From a virus: 64,000 bases of DNA. A program made the position numbers and the translations under genes. This document shows, in pieces, positions 55,068 through 62,387 of this stretch. Below the pieces are notes generated by a model. The model was not told where the DNA came from, did not search any database, and saw nothing but the letters and a program-made list of their open reading frames with translations. Location: positions 1-64,000 of the IMG/VR virus record IMGVR_UViG_3300042335_000796; one strand, 5' to 3'. The first letter of the stretch is position 1. Every line of letters starts with the position of its first letter.

Positions 55068-57391
55068 TAGATATTGATAAATTAGATAATCCATACGTCC
55101 AGGTAATTTGGGAAGATTATTCTGAAAATTTTACACAAGAACAAATTAAAAGTGTAAAACAATATTTTCAAAATAAATACAACACAAATAATGTTAATGT
55201 AATATCTAAAATTAAAAATGATATTATTAATGAAACTCAGCAAACTGTTGATGTTTCAATTAACATTATGGATAAAAACTATCAAAAAGAATTAATTAAA
55301 AATTATTTAGTTAGTAAAAATTTTGATAGTTACCAAGAAGATATTATAAAATTAGATAATGAAGTTGAAAACAAAATTGCAGCATCAACAGATGATGTAT
55401 CAGCATTTAAAAAATGGTATATCAAAAGAATTGAGTTTTCAAATTTCTTATCATATGGGGATAATCAAGTTTTAGATTTTACAAAATGTAATGGTTTAAC
55501 TGTTATTAAATCAACACCAGAGAATTTTGGAGGAAAAACCGTAATATCTACAGATTTATTGTTGTTTTTATTTTTTAACACAACAACTAAAACATCAAAG
55601 GTTGAAGATGTGTTTAATAAATTTACAGAAAAAGATTATGTTAGAGTAAAAGGTGAAATTACAATTGATGGTGAAGATTATGTAATTGAAAGAAACTTAG
55701 AAAGGAAAAAAAGTAAATCTGGAGATTATAACATAAAAACTTATTTAGAGTTTTTCAAAAAATTACCAAATGGTGAATTACAAAATTTTACAGGTGAACA
55801 AAGAAAAGAAACAGAAAATTTCATCAAAAATTCAATTGGTGAACAAAATGATTTCTTAATGACAATTTTGACCACAGCTTCAAATCTTGAAGAGCTTTTA
55901 GAATCAAAACCAACAACGAGGGGTCAAATTCTTTCAAGATTTTTGGGTCTTGAGTTCTTAAAGAAAAAGGAAGAAGTTGGTAAAGAATTTTATTCTGAGT
56001 TTTCAAAAAGTATGTTATCAAATATATACAATATTGAACAACTTAAACAGGAAATTGAAAATAATCTTGATAAGATATCTGAATATCAAGCTGAAATTAA
56101 TCAAGCAAAGGTTGTAATTGAAGATATTACTGAAAAACTAACTACAGGTAAAGATTATAAGGATAATCTTCTTAAAATGAAGTATAACGATATTGACAAA
56201 GATTTGTTAATATTGAACCCTGAACATATCAAAAAAGAGATTGATAGTATAAAATATCAGCTTGATAATTCAATACGTGAGCTTGAAAGTTTTGAATTAA
56301 TTGAGCCTTCAGAATTTTACAATGAAGATATTCACGATAAAATTAAGTCAGATATAAATGAGGTTTATAGAAATATTGTTGATGTTGAATCAAAAATAAA
56401 AGATATTAAAACTTTACAAAATTCTGTCAGTGGTGGTGTTAAATGCGAACATTGTGGAATTGATTTAATTAACGCAGCTATAACGCAATCTAAAATTTCA
56501 AATTTAGAATCTTTAACAATAAATCATGAGGAATTAAAATCTAAAATGGATGAATTATCGGCAAAAGATAATGAGTTTTTAAAGATTAAGAGAGATTTCG
56601 ATAAATATGAAAAAGATAAACTAATTAAAGTCCGTTTAGAATTAAATGTTGAAAGTAATAATTTAAAATATTTAAAAAATGTTGAATTATTAAATCGGTA
56701 TAATGATGTACAAGATAAAATTTCTAAAAATAAAGAAATTGAGGCTAAATTAATTAAGGCAAACCTTAGAATTGATGAATTAGAGCGTGATAAAAAGTCT
56801 AAAGAGTCAATTATTACCAGTAATCAAGTCATGATTAAAAATATTCAAGAAAAGAATGTTAAAAACAATGACTATATTATTAAAATAGGTAAAGAAAACG
56901 AGAGGGAAAAAATATATAAAATATATTCAGAAATTTTTGGTAAAAATGGTATTACTAAAAATATTATGAAAACTATGATGCCATTAATTAATTCAGAACT
57001 TCAGCGTTTATTACAAGATAGTGCATATTTCAAACTTGAAATCAGAATTTCAGATAAAAATGAAGTAGAATTTTGGATGATAGACAATTCAACGGGCGTT
57101 GAAAAACTAATGATTTCTGGGTCAGGATACGAAAAAACTATAGCATCATTAGCATTGAGGGCTGTTCTTAGTAAAGTTTGTTCACTACCTAAACCAAATA
57201 TTATTGTAATGGATGAAGTTTTTGGTAAAATATCAAACGAAAATCTTGAAATGGTTGGTGAGTTCTTTGTAAAAATAAAAGAATATTTTGAAAAAGTTTT
57301 CGTAATCTCCCATAATCCGCTTGTAAACAATTGGGCTGATAGTATTATCAGCATTGAAAAAATTGATAATATTAGTTGTGTTACTCAATAA
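55064..57391 (+). CDS. Recombination nuclease ATPase gp46-like (SbcC/Rad50 family)
   Basis: A 775-aa SMC-like ATPase. An N-terminal extension (about 1-120) precedes the ATPase lobe. The P-loop is STPENFGGKTVIS with K158/T159; its first position is Pro152 instead of Gly. Long coiled coils flank the zinc hook CEHC (C461, C464). The signature and Walker B follow (MISGSGYEKTIASLALRA, then IIVMDEVFGK with D717/E718) and the switch His in VFVISHNP. It pairs with the gp47-like nuclease to resect ends. T4 gp46 is 560 aa. The extra length is mainly N-terminal. Confidence 0.85.
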   Translation: MIDIDKLDNPYVQVIWEDYSENFTQEQIKSVKQYFQNKYNTNNVNVISKIKNDIINETQQTVDVSINIMDKNYQKELIKNYLVSKNFDSYQEDIIKLDNEVENKIAASTDDVSAFKKWYIKRIEFSNFLSYGDNQVLDFTKCNGLTVIKSTPENFGGKTVISTDLLLFLFFNTTTKTSKVEDVFNKFTEKDYVRVKGEITIDGEDYVIERNLERKKSKSGDYNIKTYLEFFKKLPNGELQNFTGEQRKETENFIKNSIGEQNDFLMTILTTASNLEELLESKPTTRGQILSRFLGLEFLKKKEEVGKEFYSEFSKSMLSNIYNIEQLKQEIENNLDKISEYQAEINQAKVVIEDITEKLTTGKDYKDNLLKMKYNDIDKDLLILNPEHIKKEIDSIKYQLDNSIRELESFELIEPSEFYNEDIHDKIKSDINEVYRNIVDVESKIKDIKTLQNSVSGGVKCEHCGIDLINAAITQSKISNLESLTINHEELKSKMDELSAKDNEFLKIKRDFDKYEKDKLIKVRLELNVESNNLKYLKNVELLNRYNDVQDKISKNKEIEAKLIKANLRIDELERDKKSKESIITSNQVMIKNIQEKNVKNNDYIIKIGKENEREKIYKIYSEIFGKNGITKNIMKTMMPLINSELQRLLQDSAYFKLEIRISDKNEVEFWMIDNSTGVEKLMISGSGYEKTIASLALRAVLSKVCSLPKPNIIVMDEVFGKISNENLEMVGEFFVKIKEYFEKVFVISHNPLVNNWADSIISIEKIDNISCVTQ

Positions 57392-57406
57392 AATGTGCTA
57401 ATTTTG
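57376..57406 (+). promoter_or_regulatory. Host-type promoter TTG-N20-TAATTTTG
   Basis: TTG (57376-57378), 20 bases, TAATTTTG (57399-57406): an exact match to the Bacteroidota primary-sigma consensus TTG-N17-23-TAnnTTTG. It lies over the end of gp46, just before the gene at 57415 and the sigma factor gene. Transcription from it would begin only a few bases before ATG 57415, giving a very short leader. Confidence 0.5.
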
Positions 57407-57414
57407 CCACATAT

Positions 57415-57969
57415 ATGATAAATTCAAATATTAATAATAAGTATCTACTATTTGTATTCGGAGACTTTAACCAACCAACAGCCAAATTTATTGCTGATTT
57501 TATAATAGATTTAAACAAAATAACTGTTACTAAATTTTATAAATTAAATTATGGATATGTTTACAATTTTTCATCATTAATTGATTTTAATGAGTTAAAA
57601 AGAATGGTAAATATATCTTTTAAAGAACAAAAAATTAGTAATACATTTTTTCTAATTCAAACTAATAATTCAATACATGTTGAAATTCCTGAAGATTTTA
57701 ATTTCTTAGAGCTTGAGAATATAAATTGTGAAGATGTTGAATCAGATTATGAAATATCTTATAAATTTACATATGATTTTTGCAATGATGATGAGGATGA
57801 TGAGGATGATGAGGATGATGAAGATATTGTTAGAATGATTAAATCATTTAGTGAAAAATCTAAAAGTCGTATAAATTTAGATGATATTTTAGATAAAATT
57901 TCAGAATTTGGAATAAATTCCTTAAATAAATTTGAATTAGACTATTTAAATGATTATAAAAACAAATGA
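57415..57969 (+). CDS. Hypothetical acidic protein (184 aa)
   Basis: ATG 57415 is chosen. The frame stays open back to 57376, but that region overlaps gp46 and holds a promoter. The N-terminal part (KYLLFVFGDFNQPTAKFIAD) is alpha/beta, and a run of Asp/Glu (DDEDDEDDEDDED, about residues 125-137) is encoded by a GATGAG(GAT) microsatellite at 57787-57822 that may vary in length. The end is helical. It overlaps the sigma gene by ATGA, so the two are co-translated. It could be an acidic DNA mimic or sigma partner. Neither is shown. Confidence 0.6.
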   Translation: MINSNINNKYLLFVFGDFNQPTAKFIADFIIDLNKITVTKFYKLNYGYVYNFSSLIDFNELKRMVNISFKEQKISNTFFLIQTNNSIHVEIPEDFNFLELENINCEDVESDYEISYKFTYDFCNDDEDDEDDEDDEDIVRMIKSFSEKSKSRINLDDILDKISEFGINSLNKFELDYLNDYKNK

Positions 57970-58787
57970 AAAATTCTAATAATTACACGAAGAGTACTTC
58001 AACCCAAATATCATTTAATCAGAAAGATATTTATACATATCTCAAAGATTTAAGAAAAATTAATGTTTTAAATCCTGAAAGGGAAAAAGAACTTGCAAAT
58101 ATAATGAATTCAGATTCTGTTACTGAAAAGCAAAAACTTGAAGTTGAAAGAGAGCTTGTTGAGGGTAACTTACGATTTGTTATTACTATAGCTAAACAGT
58201 ATCAAAATCAAGGATTGGAGTTATCAGATTTAATAGCAGAGGGTAACCTGGGATTAATTAAAGCTATTAAAAACTTTGATTGGTCTAAAGATATTAGATT
58301 TATTTCTTATGCTGTATGGTGGATTAAACAGTCAATTTTGCAATGTTTAAGTGAGCATTCAAGGATAATTAGATTACCTGTCAATATTGTTCAAGAAATG
58401 CAAAGAGAAAAAAGAAAAGTTGACTCTGGAGATTCAGAAGAATCTGAAAAATTTGCAATGTTGCCAACAGTAACGTATCTTGAAAATACTATTAATGAAG
58501 AGGGTGATAGTTTGATTGATTTAATTGTTAATGATAATGCAACATTGCCTGATAATAGTTTTAATAGTAGTGAAGAACTACATAAAAAAATGTTATCAAT
58601 ATTGAATGTTTTAGATAGTCGGGAACGTATAATTATCGAAGATTATTTCGGATTATCTGGCAATACTAAAACTCTGGAAGATATTGGGGAAGACCTTGAT
58701 TTAACAAAAGAACGTGTTAGACAAATTAAAGAAAAAGCACTCAGAAAATTAAGAAATGAGTCAGAATTTTTATTTGATTATATTTAA
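57966..58787 (+). CDS. RpoD-like RNA polymerase sigma factor
   Basis: A 273-aa sigma-70 protein. Region 1.2 is at about 21-47 (DIYTYLKDLRKINVLNPERE). Region 2 at 66-130 includes LVEGNLRFVITIAKQYQNQG, DLIAEGNLGLIKAIKNFDW and the -10 recognition helix FISYAVWWIKQSI. A region 3.2-like finger contains EEGDSLIDLIVND. Region 4 at 212-265 contains DSRERIIIEDYFGLSG and LTKERVRQIKEKALRKL, the -35-binding helix-turn-helix. It is closer to housekeeping sigma than to T4 gp55. It likely redirects host polymerase to phage promoters. Confidence 0.9.
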   Translation: MKNSNNYTKSTSTQISFNQKDIYTYLKDLRKINVLNPEREKELANIMNSDSVTEKQKLEVERELVEGNLRFVITIAKQYQNQGLELSDLIAEGNLGLIKAIKNFDWSKDIRFISYAVWWIKQSILQCLSEHSRIIRLPVNIVQEMQREKRKVDSGDSEESEKFAMLPTVTYLENTINEEGDSLIDLIVNDNATLPDNSFNSSEELHKKMLSILNVLDSRERIIIEDYFGLSGNTKTLEDIGEDLDLTKERVRQIKEKALRKLRNESEFLFDYI

Positions 58788-58791
58788 TATT

Positions 58792-59076
58792 ATGAAAACA
58801 ATTATAAAAAACAACATCTTAACAATTGCATTAACAATTTCATTATTATCTTTTTTTAAAAGTTGCTCAGATTCCAGGCACTTGTCAAAAATTGAAAAAG
58901 ATATTAAATCAATAAAAGATTCAGCATATACTAAAACAGAATTTCAAAAAGAGTTAGAAATAATGGGCCTTGAAGCTGAACATCGAATGATTGAATCAAC
59001 AGATAGAAAGATGCTTGATTTAACAAGACAAGATTCTATTAGAAAAGCTATAAAAGAACTTAAGAGTCAAAGATGA
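58792..59076 (+). CDS. Putative small lipoprotein (94 aa)
   Basis: An N-terminal signal-like stretch (NILTIALTISLLSFF) ends at a cysteine in KSCSDS (C25), consistent with the loose lipoproteins of Bacteroidota. The remainder is a charged helix. It would be anchored in a membrane with its helix in the periplasm, and might be a spanin-like lysis component given the amidase gene nearby. ATG 58792 is chosen because the signal begins there; an upstream ATG at 58756 overlaps the sigma gene. It is coupled by ATGA to the next gene. Confidence 0.6.
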   Translation: MKTIIKNNILTIALTISLLSFFKSCSDSRHLSKIEKDIKSIKDSAYTKTEFQKELEIMGLEAEHRMIESTDRKMLDLTRQDSIRKAIKELKSQR

Positions 59077-59735
59077 GTTGGTTTCAAAAAAATTTAAAAA
59101 CCATACTGTACATTGCATTTGTAATACCAATTCTTACAGTAGCTTTTGTATCAATTTCACATGTTACTAAATGGTATGGTATTTCAAATCCCGCATCCTG
59201 GGCGATGTATCTTTCAGTAGGTATTGAGATTGCTGCATTATCGGCTTTAGCAGCATTATCAGCAAAAATGGGTAAAAAAGTATATTTCCCATTTGGTGTT
59301 GTAACATTAATACAGTTTATTGGTAATATTTTCTTTTCATATCATTACATTGATGTTAATTCAGAACTATTTAAAGATTGGGTAGATTTAGTTAATCCAC
59401 TTATTAGTTTAACTGGGGTTGAGTCTGGTGATATTTTAGCGCATAAAAGATTCATTGCGTTAATTTCTGGAGGGATGTTACCATTGATATCTTTATCATT
59501 CTTACATATGCTTGTAAAATTTGAAGAAAATAATGATAATACTTCAAACAAAGTTTTAAATACTGATGATACACCATCTATAGAAAACGTAGAAAAAGAA
59601 ATTATTGTAGAGTCTGAAAATTTGGAACCAATTGCTGAACCTGAATCTAATACTGAAATTGTTTCTACGGATAGTCAAGAAGATAATGGTACACCTAAAA
59701 TTAGAAGATTAACATATAAAACAAATAATGAATGA
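59073..59735 (+). CDS. Four-helix membrane protein (220 aa), possible lysis or host-membrane protein
   Basis: Four hydrophobic helices at about residues 10-30 (TILYIAFVIPILTVAFVSIS), 42-64, 68-92 and 128-150, followed by an acidic, disordered C-terminal tail of 65 residues. The number of helices and position before an amidase gene make a holin-like function possible, but classical holins are smaller and the long tail is unusual. It overlaps the lipoprotein gene by 4 bases and the amidase-like gene by 8. Confidence 0.55.
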   Translation: MSWFQKNLKTILYIAFVIPILTVAFVSISHVTKWYGISNPASWAMYLSVGIEIAALSALAALSAKMGKKVYFPFGVVTLIQFIGNIFFSYHYIDVNSELFKDWVDLVNPLISLTGVESGDILAHKRFIALISGGMLPLISLSFLHMLVKFEENNDNTSNKVLNTDDTPSIENVEKEIIVESENLEPIAEPESNTEIVSTDSQEDNGTPKIRRLTYKTNNE

Positions 59736-60324
59736 AAATTTTAATCTAAATCATTTAGAAACTTTATATATTAATAATGATAAGAAACAAATTATCCTAA
59801 CTAATACGTTAAGAGATATTTCATATTACATATTAGAACTTACAAATCGTAAAACTGGGTATTTCAAAAGAATACCCAATTTTATTATTGGTAGAGATGG
59901 TAAAATATACGAAATCATAAAACCTAATTATTATACTAAATATTTTAATAATGATTGGTTAAATAAAAATTCTATAGTAGTTTCATTTGAAAATGTTGGT
60001 TGGTTAAAAAATAATCCATTAAATAATGAATATATTAATTGGGTGGGTGATATTTATAATGGATTAGTATTTAAAAAACGATGGAGAAATTATATTTATT
60101 GGGAGCCGTATAAAGACATTCAATTACAGGTTGCTGCAGAGTTGTGCAGTACTTTGGTTGAAGAGTTCTCAATAGATAAAAGATGCGTTCATCATAATAC
60201 TAAGATAAATGATTATATGAAATATAATGGAATTTTAACGAGGAGTAATATATCTCAATATTATACGGATGTTAATCCTTCTTTTAATTTTGAAACTTTT
60301 ATAAAATTATTAAAATATGACTAA
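59728..60324 (+). CDS. Amidase-like endolysin candidate (198 aa)
   Basis: Resembles N-acetylmuramoyl-L-alanine amidases of the Amidase_2 type in strand order: KQIILTNTLRDISYYILELT, PNFIIGRDGKIYEIIKPNYY, SIVVSFENVGW and later RCVHHNTKINDYM. The first zinc-binding His, normally in the first strand (pattern IVxHxT), appears replaced by Thr (IILTNT), while the later His pair remains. So it may be a degenerate or alternatively liganded enzyme. It has no signal peptide, so it would need a holin to reach the cell wall. Confidence 0.55.
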   Translation: MNENFNLNHLETLYINNDKKQIILTNTLRDISYYILELTNRKTGYFKRIPNFIIGRDGKIYEIIKPNYYTKYFNNDWLNKNSIVVSFENVGWLKNNPLNNEYINWVGDIYNGLVFKKRWRNYIYWEPYKDIQLQVAAELCSTLVEEFSIDKRCVHHNTKINDYMKYNGILTRSNISQYYTDVNPSFNFETFIKLLKYD

Positions 60325-60895
60325 GAATAATCAATACGACGAAATTAAAAAATTATTACAGGCATCTAATAAGATGCTATCAAATAAAAATTTGAATGAG
60401 AATTTAAGTAAAATCAGAAATCAATACAGAATATTAAATGAACAAGAAGATTCAGCAATAGCTCGAATTAATCCAATAAAAGATATTGAGAAAGATATTG
60501 AACAAACTTCTAATAAAAAAGATAAACAGCAATCATACAAAATTTCAGGAAATATCATTACTTTACATGGTAAAGAAAAAAATCAGCTCGAATTAACAAG
60601 CGATGAAAAAAGTGCGTTCCAAGAAACTATGAATGAATTTAAAGAAGAAGTTAGCGAACTTGTTGATTTTGAAATTTTAAATTTATACACCAATAATGTT
60701 GAATGGGGTGGTCAAATTTATGATTTAGATATTAAATTTTATTATACCATAGGTGAGAATAATGGAATTTATATTAACGGTGATATGATAAAAGCTGATG
60801 ATGAATTTTTAACAGTTTTGGATAAATTAAAAATATTCTATGAAAAATTTAAATCTAAATGGGGTAGAATTTTAGCAAATAGAAAATTGTCATGA
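60317..60895 (+). CDS. Hypothetical 192-aa protein with ILNE|Q motif
   Basis: Not recognised. A helical N-terminus of about 40 residues ends in YRILNEQEDSAIARI, where LNE|Q fits the motif found in the LRR proteins and others here. A variable linker follows and then a conserved-looking alpha/beta C-terminal domain (FEILNLYTNNVEWGGQIYDL, DKLKIFYEKFKSKWGRIL). It may be a processed virion protein. It overlaps the amidase gene by 8 bases and the next by 4. Confidence 0.6.
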   Translation: MTKNNQYDEIKKLLQASNKMLSNKNLNENLSKIRNQYRILNEQEDSAIARINPIKDIEKDIEQTSNKKDKQQSYKISGNIITLHGKEKNQLELTSDEKSAFQETMNEFKEEVSELVDFEILNLYTNNVEWGGQIYDLDIKFYYTIGENNGIYINGDMIKADDEFLTVLDKLKIFYEKFKSKWGRILANRKLS

Positions 60896-61473
60896 AAAAA
60901 AATATTAATTTAAAAAATTGTATAATTGGTTTATTATTATTAGTTATAATATTTTTGAAATTCTGCTCAAAACCTGAAGTAATTACAAATCCTAAAGTAA
61001 TTACTAATACGCAAATTGATACATTTTATAAAGATACTGGTAGTATAGTTTATAAAAAAGGTAAAAATCTTATTATTAAAGATAGTATAAGATTCGAAGT
61101 ACCAGTTGATGTTGACACAAATAAAATCTTAGAAGAGTTTTATACTCAATACATTTATAATGATACGTTAAATCTTGTAGATTCTTTAGGATATGTTACA
61201 GTTATTGATACAATATTTAAAAATAGAATATATTCCAGAAAATATGAAAGTAATATTCGACAAAAAATAATTAAAGAGGTTTTTTATGTTCAAGAACCTA
61301 TAGTTAATGAATATTATCTGGGGGCAAATATTGGTTTTAATTATTTAGGAACATCATTTATATTTAAGAATAAGAATAATAAAATGTATAGCCTTGGATT
61401 AGGAATAACACCAGATGTTAATAAAAAAATGTCAACTTTAATAGTTGGTGGTATTTATTATAAAATAAAATAA
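60892..61473 (+). CDS. Membrane-anchored or lipoprotein-like protein (193 aa)
   Basis: One N-terminal hydrophobic stretch (CIIGLLLLVIIFLKFC) ends at C25 in KFCSKP, similar to the small lipoprotein at 58792. The remaining 165 residues are periplasm-facing if exported and end in alternating beta sequence (YYLGANIGFNYLGTSFIF, LIVGGIYYKIK). It may be a spanin-type partner or a surface protein. Function unknown. Confidence 0.6.
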   Translation: MKKNINLKNCIIGLLLLVIIFLKFCSKPEVITNPKVITNTQIDTFYKDTGSIVYKKGKNLIIKDSIRFEVPVDVDTNKILEEFYTQYIYNDTLNLVDSLGYVTVIDTIFKNRIYSRKYESNIRQKIIKEVFYVQEPIVNEYYLGANIGFNYLGTSFIFKNKNNKMYSLGLGITPDVNKKMSTLIVGGIYYKIK

Positions 61474-61475
61474 TT

Positions 61476-61721
61476 ATGGCTTTAACCGATAGCGATAAAA
61501 GAGAACTTGAGATTATGATGAGAAAAGAAATTAAAGATTTTTTTGGTCATAATACTATGAGACAATTTGAAGAAAAATTAATGGATAATATTGCTAAAGA
61601 AATAAAAAGAGGTAAGCTTGAAGACGATATAAAAGATATTGTTGTCAGAGTTTTTAGAGAGTTTTATAACTTTATGTGGACAAACCGAAGTTATTGGGAA
61701 TCAAGAATTAAAACAGCATAA
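61476..61721 (+). CDS. Hypothetical 81-aa helical protein
   Basis: All-helical, highly charged protein (MALTDSDKRELEIMMRKEIK, then NIAKEIKRGKLEDDIKDIVV) with an aromatic end (FYNFMWTNRSYWES). It is separated from the previous and next genes by 2 bases each. It resembles small head or neck accessory proteins by size and composition only. Not recognised. Confidence 0.65.
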   Translation: MALTDSDKRELEIMMRKEIKDFFGHNTMRQFEEKLMDNIAKEIKRGKLEDDIKDIVVRVFREFYNFMWTNRSYWESRIKTA

Positions 61722-61723
61722 TT

Positions 61724-62344
61724 ATGGCAGACTTAGTTAATAATTTAAAAACTCAGCTTGGTAAAGAATTTAGCAATGCTGATGCGTTTTCAACCACTGA
61801 TGGTTCATCAACATATAATAATATAATTTCATCATTAGCTGAAGAAGATATTGAAGAAGAATGGTCTGAAAAGTATAAAAAGAGTATTAATTGTGATAAA
61901 CCTAAAGGTTTTAGTCAAAAAGCATATTGCACAGGTAAAAAGAAAAAAACTGAAAATACTGAAGCGACAGGTGCAGCATCAGCTGGAGGGTTTGAAGCAC
62001 CATTATTCTCAAATCCCAGTAAAGTTGAAACTAAAGAGGCTACAGGGTCAAGTTCATCAGGTTCATATGAAACACCTAAAATATGGGCTAAATCCCAAAA
62101 CAAAAATGATTGGAGAGGTAAATCTAAGCCACAAATTCCAGGGGGTAAATTTGTAACAATAAAAGAAAAATGTAAAACTTTTCCATATTGTAATCAGGGA
62201 GATATTAAAGCTTTAAAAATATATGAAAATGATATTTTAAAAAAGGTTATTACAAAAATTTCAAAGCAGAATAACATATCTGAAAATATAATTAAAGCGA
62301 TTATCCAATATACTCTTGAAAACAATAAATCAAAATTAATTTAA
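61724..62344 (+). CDS. Putative virion protein with KxINCxxPKGFSQKAYC motif (206 aa)
   Basis: Contains the motif KSINCDKPKGFSQKAYCTGK (about 50-68), a Cys-Cys element I associate with structural proteins of large phages and viruses. A Gly/Ser/Ala-rich repeat region follows (EATGAASAGGFEAPLF and EATGSSSSGSYETPKIWAKS), then a helical C-terminus. The two EATG...P(L/K) segments look like an internal repeat. It probably is a minor head or decoration protein. That role is inferred from the motif and neighbours. Confidence 0.55.
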   Translation: MADLVNNLKTQLGKEFSNADAFSTTDGSSTYNNIISSLAEEDIEEEWSEKYKKSINCDKPKGFSQKAYCTGKKKKTENTEATGAASAGGFEAPLFSNPSKVETKEATGSSSSGSYETPKIWAKSQNKNDWRGKSKPQIPGGKFVTIKEKCKTFPYCNQGDIKALKIYENDILKKVITKISKQNNISENIIKAIIQYTLENNKSKLI

Positions 62345-62349
62345 ATTAA

Positions 62350-62370
62350 TTAACTAATTTTATTAGTTAA
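62350..62370 (+). other. Inverted repeat in gap before gene 62388
   Basis: Perfect 9-bp arms TTAACTAAT (62350-62358) and ATTAGTTAA (62362-62370) with a TTT loop. There is no T run, so a terminator is unlikely; an RNA stability or processing hairpin is possible. Confidence 0.5.
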
Positions 62371-62374
62371 CAGA

Positions 62375-62382
62375 TATTTATA
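62375..62382 (+). promoter_or_regulatory. TATTTATA element before gene 62388
   Basis: TATTTATA starts 13 bases before ATG 62388, just after the inverted repeat. If ATG 62397 is the true start the spacing becomes 22, like the other elements. Confidence 0.28.
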
Positions 62383-62387
62383 TAAAA

